From the NCBI RefSeq assembly GCF_027579695.1, contig NC_083571.1:32947443-33011442 (forward strand): 64,000 bases of DNA, in the 5' to 3' direction. A program made the translations under genes and the position numbers. Below the pieces are notes generated by a model that made no database searches, was not told the origin of the DNA, and saw nothing but the letters and a program-made list of their open reading frames with translations. This DNA is from Neoarius graeffei. Its lineage: Eukaryota; Chordata; Actinopteri; Siluriformes; Ariidae. Of this stretch, positions 33,521 to 46,900 are shown in pieces. Numbering within the stretch: position 1 is the first letter of the stretch; every line of letters begins with the position of its first letter.

Positions 33521-36500
33521 CTGAGATATGACACAGACATGGACATGTAACAGCAAGTGTATAACAATTTGGAAAATTGGAAAAGAAAAGTAGTGATGTA
33601 TTTGTATTCTAGTCGCAATATAGTCTAAGGATGAGTGTGATGTTTAAATGAAGGAGTTGCATGTTATACCTGTTGCAGATAGCTCAGGAATTGGAGAGAG
33701 GACTGGGTAAACACAGGAATCAGAAATAGAGAAGAATGTATTCAGGCATTACTGTAAGGTGGTAGTAGATAAAGTATTCTGCAACAAACACACACACACA
33801 CACACACACATATGTTTTAACCTCCTAAGGCCCAAGCTGTTTTTTTTACATGCATTTTTTATTTCTCTTTGCTATTTGGGCTTATTAGAACCTGATTAGA
33901 ATAAAAACTAAGCATCATCTTTTGATAAGATGTACTTTTAGAGAAAAAGTATGTCCACATATGTGGATTCTTGTTCCGAATTTCTAAAAAGTGCTGTCCA
34001 CGCATGTGACTGCTAAGCCCTAGGAGGTTAAAGTGCCATCATGGGCTAAAGCTCACACAGCCTTTTATACAACTCTCACCTCTCTGGTACGATTCTTGAA
34101 AAACCTGAAGAAACCTTTTAGTAGAAGCCAAAGAGTGCTTTTGATGAGATGTTGCATGACCTGGAAGTAAGAATACTTGAGTATGGATTTAACCAAAGCT
34201 CTAAAACAATGAACTACAATCCAGAAAGGACCTCACTGAGATTCTGACTAACCCAGACCAAGACTAAGACAAATGAGACTCAGACTAAGACTTTGACTAA
34301 TGAGACTCCGACCAAGACTAAGAGGAATAAGACTCAGACCAAGGCTCTGACAAATGAGACTCAGATGAAGACTAAGAGGAATAAGACTCAGACCAAGGCA
34401 CTGACTAATGAGACTCAGATCAAGGCTCTAACTAAAGAGATTCAGACCAAGGCTCTGAATAATGAGACTCAGACCAAGGCTCTGAGTAATGAGACTCAGA
34501 CCAAAACTAAGAGAAATAAGACTCAGACCAAGGCTCTGACTAAGGAGACTCAGATCAAGGCTCTGAGTAATGAGACTCAGACCAAAACTAAGAGAAATAA
34601 GACTCAGACCAAGGCTCTGACTAAGGAGACTCAGATCAAGGCTCTGAGTAATGAGACTCAGACCAAAACTAAGAGAAATAAGACTCAGACCAAGGGTCTG
34701 ACTAAGGAGACTCAGATCAAGGCTCTGAGTAATGAGACTCAGACCAAGACTCTGATTAAAGAGACTCAAACCAAGACTAAGAGGAATGAGACTCAGACCA
34801 AGACTAAGAGGAATGAGACTCAGACCAAGACTAAGAGGAATGAGACTCATACCAAGACTCTGATTAATGAGACTCAGACCAAGACTAAGAGGAATGAGAC
34901 TCAGATTAAGACTCTGATTCATGAGACCCAGATCAAGACAAAGAGGAATAAGACTCATACCAAGACTAAGAGGAATGAGACTCAGACCAAGACAAAGAGG
35001 AATGAGGCTCAGACCAAGACTAAGAGGAATGAGACTCAGACCAAGACTAAGAGGTATGAGACTCAGACCAAGACTAAGAGGTATGAGACTCAGACCAAGA
35101 CTAAGAGGTATGAGACTCAGACCAAGACTAAGAGGAATGAGACTCCAACCAAGACAAAGAGGAATGAGACTCTGACCAATACTAAGAGGTGTGAGACTCA
35201 GACCAAGACTAAGAGGAATGAGACTCAGACCAAGACTTGGACTCATGAGACTCAGATCAAGGCTCTGATTAATAAGACACAGACCAAGACTCTGATTAGA
35301 AGACCAGGTCTCAGAGTATTGAAACCAAGGCTCAGATTAAGGTTAAGTTTTAATTTCAAGTATTAAAATAATTCTTTAGGTACGGGGATGAACAATTCAT
35401 CTCTAGTCGGATCAGTGCTTTTTTATATATACAAACAGAAATGTGGATTGAAACCAAGCATTTATGGCTAATATCCATAGATCCCAGATATCAAAGGAAA
35501 GGGCCTAGAAAGTATTTTTTGATCTTTTCTTCAAAGCCAGCATGAATTATTAGACAAATCCCAGTGTGACTTGATGAAGGGTAAGGGGTTACATCAGAAA
35601 CTAGTGCCTTTTCCTTACCTCTTGAGTAATCTGATGGCCTCTTGTCCAAGAACAGTTCTTTATCTGCACACAGACATTTTAAAGGCTGTCAGATTTGATA
35701 GAAACACAATGCTCACACTCACTGTACTAAGAAAACCTTTGTTCTCTTGAACTCGTATTGAGAAGACCGAAACTTGTGTGTATTCCTTTCATGTAGTCCT
35801 CAAAATCCTGTGCATTTATTTATTTATAGGATTTTTCTTTTCACTCAAAGAGCTGTAAATGTACAGAAGATAGAAGAAAGGCTTGGCTTGCTTTTTTGTG
35901 CCTACAAAAATTTTCCAAAAGTCTGGGAGCAGGTCCTGGCTATAGAATTTGCTGTGTCAGGGCAAGAAGCAATGACATTTGGTTTATGCTATAGGCTCCT
36001 GTCTAGTGAATTTTTAAAAGAAACCCTATAATAGACAGTTCAGATTCAAGAGTCATCCAGCAGTTTTAGACATAATTGTGTTCGATACAGCAGATGTGTT
36101 TCTAATTTGTGAGGCAAATGCCAAAGAGAAAATATCATTAACCAGGGTTGCCAGGTTTTAGCCTAACTACATTAAAAAAAAAAAAACCTCACACACAACA
36201 GATTGAAACTAGCCAAAAAACCCGGGTCATTCAAAAAGGAAGATATTTTTCCTCAGCATTTCTTAGCATGGAGAAACAAAGTCACCGTGGTGCACACACA
36301 TTTCTAATATAGCGACATTATCCATTACATTACATTACATTACAGGTATTTAGCAAACGCTCTTATCCAGAGTGACATCCAACTTACCCAGAGCAGTTGG
36401 GGGTTAGGTGCCTTGCTCAAGGGCACGTCCAGCCATTCCTCCTCATCATCGTCAGCTGTCTGTCGCTAACAATGATAACTGATTCATTAGGATGCGCAGA

Positions 36501-37825
36501 AATGCAGATGGGCCATGAGGTTCATACCAGAGCGACAGAGCTGTCTGCAGCAGCAGCACGAATGGCCCGACTGAGCCACCATGGAATGCCTGGCCTCATG
36601 AGCTCTCGTATACCATTCTCCTCTCCTAATAAAGTGCCTTGCACAGTAAGCTTAGACAAATGATGTCATGCCCCCATCGTGTTGTCTGTTTGGACTTCAA
36701 GACCTGATGCCAAGTGGTGCACAAATGTGCCACAGACCTGATCGGTATGGAAGTTGCCCTGCAGTGACAACTGACTTGCTGAGTGATGCCATCTGTTGGC
36801 CATTTGAGTGGCTCTTCCACATGCCATCTGGTGGTGTGCCATTGACCCTGTTGGGTTCATCTGTCACATTGCACCAAAAAGTGCCCTGCTGCTAGCGCCT
36901 TATTGGTGATATACTATTTAACCCATAGCTGGAACCCAGGCAGGTGCTACCACTCTGGGTCAGAGCAGACTTGGGAGCAATGGTGATTAAGGGGTAACTC
37001 CACTTTCCCCAATACTCAAGTCCTCCTGGACCTGAGACTTACCACTGGTTGAAGTTTAAAGTCATACCCAGGACTTCAGCCATTCCTACTGGTCCAGGGA
37101 ATCGAACCAACAATCTTTTGGTTTCAATGCTGCTTCTCTAACCATTAGGTCATGGCTTCCCCTGGCCTAATGGCTTCCCCTGGCCTATCCACTCCATAAA
37201 TTCTCATCCCCCTGTATTAGATTTAATACCGGGTGGCACGATGGTGTAGTGGCTAGCATGGTCGCCTCACAGCAAGAAGGTTCCGGGTTCAAACCCAGCG
37301 GCTGGCGAGGGCCTTCCTGTGTGGAGTTTGCATGTTCTCTCCATGTCTGCGTGGGGTTTCCTCTGGGTGCTCTGGTTTCCCCCACAATCCAAAGACATGC
37401 AGTTAGGTTGACGTGGGGCGGCCTTGGGCTGAGGTGCCCTTAAGCAAGGTACCTGACCCCTGACTGCTCCCTGGGCGCTCTGGTGTGGCTGCCCACTGCT
37501 CTGAGTGTGTGCGTGTGTTCACTGCTTCAGATGGGTTAAATGCAGAGGATGAATTTCACTGTGCTTGAAGTGTGCATGTGATGAATAAAGGTTTCTTCTT
37601 CTTCTTAATTCTGATTTTTTGCTATAAAACAATTCATTGGCAGCCTAATTTGGCATAAGAACCTGGCAACCCTGTTATTATCTGTCTTGTTCAGTGCTCC
37701 TCCCCCGAGCATCGGGCAGCATGATTCCTGCCCCAGTGGGCCTTTATAGACACTTGTTGCAATTCCCATTTTTGACCACTATAACATGAACATAAAAGAA
37801 TAAAATGATGTAGTTTCATAAAATC

Positions 37826-37913
<88 letters not shown>

Positions 37914-40900
37914 ACAAAACACAGTTTAGCAGCTCTCTGTACTGGCAGTGCAAAATGCAAGGAACAGGGACTAAAATAGACGCATAAGAACAAAATAACA
38001 CAAAAAGAAGCACAATAAATAGCAACATTCCCTTAAATCATTATTCATTCAAAAAGCATGATTAGTATTTCCAAAGAATTTACAATATATGGAGTGTGAA
38101 CGAGGATTTCAGCATTTGATAAACAGCTGATACTGTATATCTGGCTGGGCTCTGTACAAACCTGCCCCTATGGATGAACCAGCAAACATACCCCTACAGG
38201 CACAAGCACAGATCCTTTCCACACTTACCTTCTATGCTTATCGTTGATACATCATCAGGCAAATCACTTAAAGCTGAACAACAACAAAATGAGAGAATTA
38301 TATGAGTATTATTTCATAACTTCCTGTAACGTTTCACCTAGTTCACTTCTCTACATGGCTGTTGAATGTGGTCTGTACTCGAGTTGAGGGGGGATGGGGG
38401 GGATGCCATCCCCCCTGGAATAAAAAATGGTCAAAATCATCCCCCCTCTAAAACGGGCATCCCCCCTCCCTTCCCTTGAGCAATTTTATCAATAAATGTG
38501 GACATTACCTCTATTTAACATTGGAATTAGAAATGCCATTCCACGTACAGTAGCTTTGCTGAAACTGAGCATACAATAAGCTACCGCGAGAGACGGCATG
38601 CGCAAGCGAAGCGTTTGAGGAGGTGACATTCAGTTGGGGTTCCGTTATTTTTTATTTCATTCGGCGTCAGTGACAGCAGCGGATTGCAGCATCATGGCCA
38701 AGCAGAGTGGACAGCAAGACCTAAGCAAGTTCGGATTTAAGATCGCAAGAAAAAAACATTTCAGGAGGTAAGTCAAGAGTTACGAATATCAGTCACACTT
38801 TCTGTGAGCCCACTATCATGTTGTAAAGTTACCGATATGTAGCCTAATTTGTGGGCGGCGGATAACAACACAGCTATCATAATGAATGTTAGTTTGGAGT
38901 CTAGCCAGCTATCGATAGCTTACTCAGGTTCATGTTAGCTTTGATTTCTTGTATAAGGCCATTAATTTAATCATCCTGGACGTTCGTTTGTTATTCTTCA
39001 GGCAACATAAAGTGTTATTCAAGACAGGAAGGCTAAAATAAACGACACTAGCAGTTTTGAAGGCTTCATTGCCTCATTAGAGAGCCGGTCACAACATGTA
39101 AGGCTGATTTACAATTTACTGTTGCTTGTTTTAGCTTATTGGTTCCCTACCTACCTCTGTATTTAACTCAATGTTCCCAATGTTCAGCTTTGAATAAAAA
39201 TTCTATTGACTTGGTATGAAAAGATTCAGTTGTTCATTTACATTGCCTGCTGAGGTTTTAATAAATTATTTACCAAACGATTTAAAAGGAGCCTACCATG
39301 ACTATGAAGTTACACTTCAAATTTGTCATCTGCATTTCACCCTAATATGGAGAATGTGGTAGGTATGTCAGCCAGGAGACTGACTAAATATGACACATGA
39401 CATCCACACTGTGCATGTTTTACAGTAAAATACCAGTGTATTATGTTTTTTACAACAATAAAAAGAGTACACAGTGTGTACTACACACTTTATCAGCACA
39501 AAATACTGTATGTCTGGTAAATGAACAAGGTCCACAGACCTACGTTGTGTGCAAACCCTCCTAAAAGCAAACCAGTTTCCCACCATCCCCCCGGTTTGAT
39601 TTTACAACTCGACCACTGAATGTGGTACACTCTTGCAAATAAAGTGTCCCCTGGATGGTACCATCAACAGCACATCGTTATTACTTTTATTGTGTATTTT
39701 GCACCCAGTAAATATCATATGTCTTTAAAAATAATGCAAGATGCATAAATGAAACTTAAGGTCTAAAATGTAATTCCATGACACGTCATGTACCATCAAG
39801 AGTTAAGAGTTTTGATTAAGAGTATTGATCCCAGACCAGGAATGATCGAATGATTCACTAATATGTTTGGAAGTATTTAAATTACTCACATTTAACTCGG
39901 CGATTGGAAAACGTCTTTGGCTGATTGGCAGGGGGTAGAATCGGTATCACCTTTTCTAGAAATTTAGAAATTTGAGGTGGGTTTAGTATCTTCTCACAGG
40001 TCATCAAGCCGAAGAATCATCAAGGAACGGAACTAGCAGTAGTAGACTCAATTTTAGCCTCACATCTTGACAAAAGTTAATAGACTTACTTTTGTTGCAG
40101 TGTCTGTTCTTAAAGACCTGATCTCTGACTCCCAGAAGGACCAATACGATCACCATTACCACCAGAACCAACCACACAATGGTAATGACACTCCACTGAA
40201 TCACTGAGAACACAGGGAGACGAGTGGTCATGAGCACCCTTATGAACATCCATCCATCCATTGTCTGTAGCCACTTATCCTATATGGGGTCACAGGCAAG
40301 CTGGAGCCTATCCCAGCTGACTATGGGTGAGAGACGGGGTACACACTGGACAAGTCGCCAGGTCATCACAAGGCTGACACACAGAGACACACAACCATTC
40401 ACACTCACATTCACACCTACGGTCAATTTAGAGCCACCAATTAACCTAACCTGCATGTCTTTGGACTGTGGGGGAAACCGGAGCACCCGGAGGAAACCCA
40501 CGCAGACACGGGGAGAACATGCAAACTCCACACAGAAAGGCCGCTGTCAGCCACTGGGCTCAAACCCAGGACCTTCTTACTGTGAGGCGACAGTGCTAAC
40601 CACTACACCACCGTGCTGCCCAAATTGACCAAATTTTAATCACCTGGTAAAAAAGCTATAACTAAAACCTAATTCATTCATTAAGTTAAATAATTAATAA
40701 GATTTCAATACAGAATTATGTGAAAGAAATCAAATAATTTTGTCTTTGCTTGCCTGCTCAGGGGCTACAGATGAAAATTAGCTAGTAGCTACACAACAAT
40801 TGTGCAAAGCATGTTTCATACATCATCCCTATCAAATTATCCAAAAGAAGAGATTCAGATGAACGCTAACATGATGACGACTAGGGTATCGAGATAACTT

Positions 40901-43900
40901 TATCAAAATTTGACCTCCCAAATAAATTTAGCTAACGATGCTCAGTCGCAAAGCCACAAATGACACATTAGCTAAGGACTGAGGTTCAGTTAAAGAGAAG
41001 CTAAAAACAGGAATAAACTCACCTCTGCAGCACCTCAGGATCAAAAGCAATCAGTTTCCGAGGACTGTGCACTAATTAGCAAGAATGTTAGCTAGTCAGT
41101 TTGCTAAATAGCAAGTGTTCTTAGTATCTAGCATTCGTTAAGTGTGTAGAGCTGCAGTCTATAAACTTGGTTTAATTTATCGACGTACAATAAGCATTCA
41201 TTCGGAGACAAACAACCATTCACACTCACAGTCACACCTACGGTCAATTTAGAGCCACCAATTAACCTAACCGCATGTCTTTGAACTGTAGGGGAAACCG
41301 GAGCACCCAGAGGAAACCCACACAGACACAGGGAGAACATGCAAACTCTGCACAGAAAGGTCCTCGCCGATAGCTGGGCTCGAACCCAGGACCTTCTTGC
41401 TGTGAGGTGACAGTGCTAACCACTACACCACCGTGCCGCCCTATATTGAACATATGATCATCAATATTTCCACATGGGATTATGTAAACAATAATCTCTT
41501 ATATCCTGTAATTGCACATGCAAATTAAAGAATGATCATGTAAAAATAAACGAGTCATGAAAAAACCCCTACAAATTTAAGAATCATGTGGGGGAAAAAA
41601 ATCACACATGGAAGTAAATAAATTGTGTAAAAATCACAAATGAAAATGAACGTGTGAAACTACATGTAAAAATTAACATGTGAAAATAAATGAATCATGG
41701 GGGGAAATGACGTGTAAATATTTAAAAAAAAACGTGCACCACGTGTAAAAAAAAATTGTGAAAATGAATCAAACTTGTGGAGAAAATGTGAAAATAAAAA
41801 ACACGGACTATCTTTGTGAAAATTAACATCTGAATATAAAATAATAAGAAAATAAGAATCATGTAAAATCACATTTTCTGATTTAACAATTTTAATAAAA
41901 TGAACATGATTTTAAATTTAACAAAACAAAAACAAGAAACATACAAATCACGTTTGAAAATAAAGCCCTACATGTGACCAATATGAGAAAAATAAATGAA
42001 CATAACATAAACGTATAAAAAAGTATAAATTTTACATGTGGATTATGTAACTTATTTATAAGAGAAGATGAAGATATTGAAAAATGTTTCTCTCATTCAT
42101 TCTGTTTCTCGTCAGAATGAACCCTCACTGTTTTCACACTCTTTTCTCTTAACTTTCTGAACCCATGCTAACTTTCTCTCCCTAAATGACTCCGACTGCC
42201 TAAAGGGATTTGTGGCTTTGCAGCAAGCCGGCTCTCAGCAGATTAGAGGGACGTATCAGGACAATAAATTTATCAGCAGCAGAGGTGAAATATGAAGCAG
42301 TGCTGTCATCATCTCTGCCAGAATCAATAGACAGAGTGAAATATGGCCTTGGCTAACCTTTAGACTCCAAATGTAAGACGTGATGAGGATAGAGAGGTAG
42401 GAAGGGAGCAAAGGAAGACAGTGAGAAGTAAATTGATATTGAATATGTGGGCCATTGTCTTGTGGGAGTCTCGATCCTGAAGTTTCTAAAACTCATCATG
42501 AAGGCAATGGAGTCACATTTCACTGTTGAAAAATGCACACACAAAAAAAACAAAACCCAGTCAGGATATACAACATCTGCTTGTCTCTCAATATTTAGAG
42601 TACCATTCATTCATCTTGAGGAACGCTTTATCCTAGTCACGGTGGAGGTGGATCTGGAGCCTATCCCAGGAACGCTGGGTGTAAGTTGAGAATAACCCCT
42701 GGGTAGGACGTCAGTCCATTGTAGGGCACCATGGACTGGTTTAAGTAGCCATTCCACCTATTGATGTGTTTTTGAAGGTTGATGGAAACCAGAAAACCTA
42801 GAGGAAACCCACATTTGGCAAAATTCCACATATACCCCATTTCCACCAACAGGGAACGAGTTCCGTTCATAGCATTTCGACCAAAAATACATTGGTTCGG
42901 AACCTGAAAAGTTGGTTCCCAACTGGAAGCAAAATATAACAGTTTTTTGTTTTGTTTTGTTTTTTTCCCAGCACGAACCGTGACAACATTAGTGGGCATG
43001 TCATTAGTTTGGAGAGGAAGTAAAACACAGCAATGGAGAACACAATGGAAAAGGAGACATCTTCAGGAAAAAATGGAATGTAAACAAATATCAATGTTCT
43101 CCACCATCTTGCTCCTCCTGTTTACACCCATTGTGAATTGTGCAACACCCTCTGTTCATGACACATCCTTGACTCAACACTTCTGCTCAAAACTGGTGAA
43201 AGCGTGGGCTGGTCTGCTAGCTGACACCAAGGTTCAAAGAATCCTGAACAGAACTGGTTCAAAAACCTGTTCCCTGTTGGTCAAAAAGGTGTAATAGACA
43301 GTGACCCAAGCTCAGGATCAAAACAGGGAACCTATAGTTGTGATGTGGAAATACTACCAATAGTACCATTATCATCATTGGTACCATTGTCATAACCTAC
43401 TGAAAATACTGATGATATCCATTTTCTGATACATGATCCACTGATTTGGAGCTCCAGAGAAGAAACTGTCAAATTATTCACCCTGTCTGTGACTAGGACT
43501 CATATACAATATATACGAGTGGCGTGAGTAGCAGTTCTAAAAGGTGAAGCATGCAGGTTTGTTGTCCTAAAGTGGTAGCTGTTCTAGGGTCACACAGAAG
43601 TTCCAGTAGGATGTCTAAATGTAATAAAAAAAAGTCCCTCCCATGCCAGGACCTGGGGCCTCATTTATAAAACTTTGCGCAGGATTTACGCCAGAAGATG
43701 GCGTGCGCACAAAACTCAGAATGTGCGTGCGCGCAGAAATATTCTGATTTATAAAACCGTGCGCACGCACGTTCCACGCCAATTTCCCTTTATAAATCAC
43801 AATCCACTCTAAGTTTGCGGCACCTGTGGGTACCTCAAGACACACCCACAATTGCCTATAAATATTCAGCGAAACGCCCTTAATGAATATTGATATCTGT

Positions 43901-46900
43901 GGACAACATGCCCAAAACAGAAGGAAAGACAAAGAAGCGCAACTTCACCGACTGTGAAGTTGACGTGCTAGTAGATGAAGTGGAGCAGCGTCGAGCTGTT
44001 TTGTTTGGAGGCCATAATACGGGAGTTACAAATGTGAAAAAAACGTGTGAATGGCAGCATGTGGCCGATGCGGTCAATTCTGTAGCTTCACAAGGCCGTA
44101 CTATGGCAGAGGTAAAAAAAAAAAAAAAGGTCCGACATAAAGGTGGACGCCAAGAAGAGGATCGCGGCACACCGCCAAAGCGTCCGTGCAACGGGCGGGG
44201 GGAAGGGGGAGCTGGAACTCACCCCACTGGATCAAAAACTGGCTGGCATTATAGGGGAAACCCTCCTGAGTGGAGTTGTGCGTGAGGAGGAGGGTGACAC
44301 CGATGCTGGGTCACATGAACCAGCCGAGGACTCGGGCATGTAATTTTTTTTGGTTGTGTATCAAGGAACCACCTCACATTGCACGTGTGCCCCCTTGTTT
44401 GAAATGGGTGTGAAATTAATTGAAATGAGTCTTCATCCAGAAAAAGTATTTTATTAACAAAAAAATTCCCTCGCAGTTGCTGGGTGTGCCAGTGAGGCCA
44501 GCAGTGTGTCGGCTGCGGCAGTGGAGGTCCCAAGGACGTCCACGGCCTCCGATGCATGTGCATCCATGCCAAAACCAGCCACCAGCACCCGTGTCCTAAC
44601 AGATGCAGTGCTGCAGGTGCAGCGGGAACATGTGGATGCCGTCCGCGAGGTCGCCCGGGAGTTAAAAGAAATAAAAAATGAGTTGTCTGCATTAAATGCC
44701 AGCATTAAAGAATTTCTTAAAAAGTAATCATTTGTTTCCATACCTAATTATTTACAAGCGGCACATCACCTCCTCGCGCTGGCGCACGGCTCCTGCGTTT
44801 GGGTGGAATGCCTGGGGATAGGGATCGGGGTCGAGGTCAAGGTTGACCTCTTCAGCTTGCAAAGGCATGTTTTGTAGCTGTGCCACATTGTGCAGCACAG
44901 CACAGGCCCTAACAATCCTACAGACCTTTTCAGGTCTGTAACATAGCGCTCCCCCCGTGGCATCCAGACAACATCATCTGCCCTTCATGAGCCCAATGGT
45001 GCGCTCCACAACAGCGCGCGCCTGGCTGTGGCGCAGGTTGTAAGTGGTCTCCTCAGGTGTTTGGGGGTTCATAAATGGCGTGAGCAGCCGCCGTTTCAGC
45101 GGATACCCACTGTCACCTACAACATAACTGAATGAGTAAGGAGTTGAATATTTAGAAATGGTCTAAGAATGGTTACAAATACTTTCAGGATTTACGCATT
45201 AATCACCCGCACCCAGACAAGTGCACAAAATTAAGGATTATAAATGTTAAGTCAGTCACGTCTTTGATCTGCTATGTTATGTTTGTGTTAAACTTCGATT
45301 ATTGAACCAATTTCGGGTCGTTCTCCACGTTTCCTCCTGAGGTCGCATTTTCCGCGTTTCCCTTTTTTGTGTGCGTACGCATGGGTCAGAGCTTGGGTGG
45401 AGGTGCGCACATTTTACCGTCAAGTTCACTTTTTATAAACACCGAAGCTTGCGTAGAATGTGGCGTACGCATTCTTTTGTGCGTACGTATCGTTTATAAA
45501 TGAGGCCCCTGGTCTTCCCAGGCAGTCTCCCATCCTAGTACTAACCAGGACGTTAAAGGAGATATGCAGAACCATGGCCTCACTTTTTTGTTTATAAATG
45601 CCTTGAGACGGGCGGCACGGTGGTGTAGTGGTTAGCGCTGTCGCCTCACAGCAAGAAGGTCTGGGTTCGAGCCCCGTGGCTGGTGAGGGCCTTTCTGTGT
45701 GGAGTTTGCATGTTCTCCCCGTGTCTGCGTGGGTTTCCTCCGGGTGCTCCGGTTTCCCCCACAGTCCAAAGACATGCAGGTTAGGTTAACTGGTGACTCT
45801 AAATTGAGCGTAGGTGTGAATGTGAGTGTGAATGGTTGTCTGTGTCTATGTGTCAGCCCTGTGATGACCTAGCGACTTGTCCAGGGTGTACCCCGCCTTT
45901 CGCCCATAGTCAGCTGGGATAGGCTCCAGCTTGCCTGCGACCCTGCAGAACAGGATAAAGCGGCTAGAGATAATGAGATGAGATGAGAAATGCCTTGAGA
46001 CCTCAAGAATGTCACAGGAATAGTTTTAAGCATTAACAATAAATCCATCCATCCATCCATCTATTATCTGTAGCCACTTATCCTGTTCTACAGGGTCACA
46101 GGCAAGTTGGAGCCTTTCCCAGCTGACTATGAGTGAGAGGCAGGGTACACCCTGAACAAGTCGCCAGGTCATCGCAGGGCTGATACAGAGACACAGACAA
46201 CCATTCATGCTCACATTCACACCTACGGTCAATTAAGAGCCACCAATTAGCCTAACCTGCATGTCTTTGGACTGTGGGGGAAACCGGAGTACCCGGAGGA
46301 AAGCCATGCGAAAACAGGGAGAGCATGTAAACTCCGCACAGAAAATCCCTCGCCGGCCACTGGGCTCAAACCTAGGATCTTCTTGCTGTGAGGCGACAGC
46401 GCTAACCACTACACCTCTGTGCCGCCCAACAATAAATCTGATATAGTAATTTTTACGATTAAAATTATTCATATAGGTAGCGGTCTGAGTGAATGACCTT
46501 GACATCTGTGACGTCACAGCAGGAAGGCTATTGGTCTCATCACCATTTCAGCTATACTAAAACACAAAGCTAACTGCAACTTCGATCCTCCATTTTGAGC
46601 TAATTTATCTCCATGCCATGTAGATGTGTTGCTGGTGGGTGCAGCAACGTGACAGAAGGTGGATTTATGTTGCATTCATGGCCCAAGAATGTTCAAACTG
46701 CAAAGATTTGGACGCGTTTTGTGAGATATTCACGGATTGGGCGCCTACGAAGTGGTCTCTCCTCTGCTCTGCACATTTTACTGAGGACTCATACGAGACC
46801 TCTGATCTGTTGAGGAGCGTTGGCTATAAGCCCATATTGAAAGAGGGTGCAGTACCAACAATTAAAGCAAAAGAAAACTACAAGAAAAGGAAAGCAAGTT

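Larger units (their letters stand above)
43656..45508. mobile_element. PIF/Harbinger transposon with two convergent genes
   Basis: Inverted ends gggcctcatttataaa and tttataaatgaggccc, with CTG on both outer sides (a 3-bp duplication, although TWA is usual). It carries a Myb/SANT-like protein on the plus strand and the end of a DDE nuclease on the minus strand, the classic Harbinger gene pair. Lies in the large intron of tmem156. Confidence 0.88.

Noticed and set aside
34293..35366. 357-codon open frame on plus and 272-codon frame on minus
   Set aside because: Both come from a 27-bp tandem repeat whose length is a multiple of three; no family similarity and intronic position.
43890..44285. 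Single 131-codon Myb-like protein without frameshift
   Set aside because: After the A-run this frame loses family similarity, whereas another frame continues with [12 protein letters not shown], so a slip is more likely.
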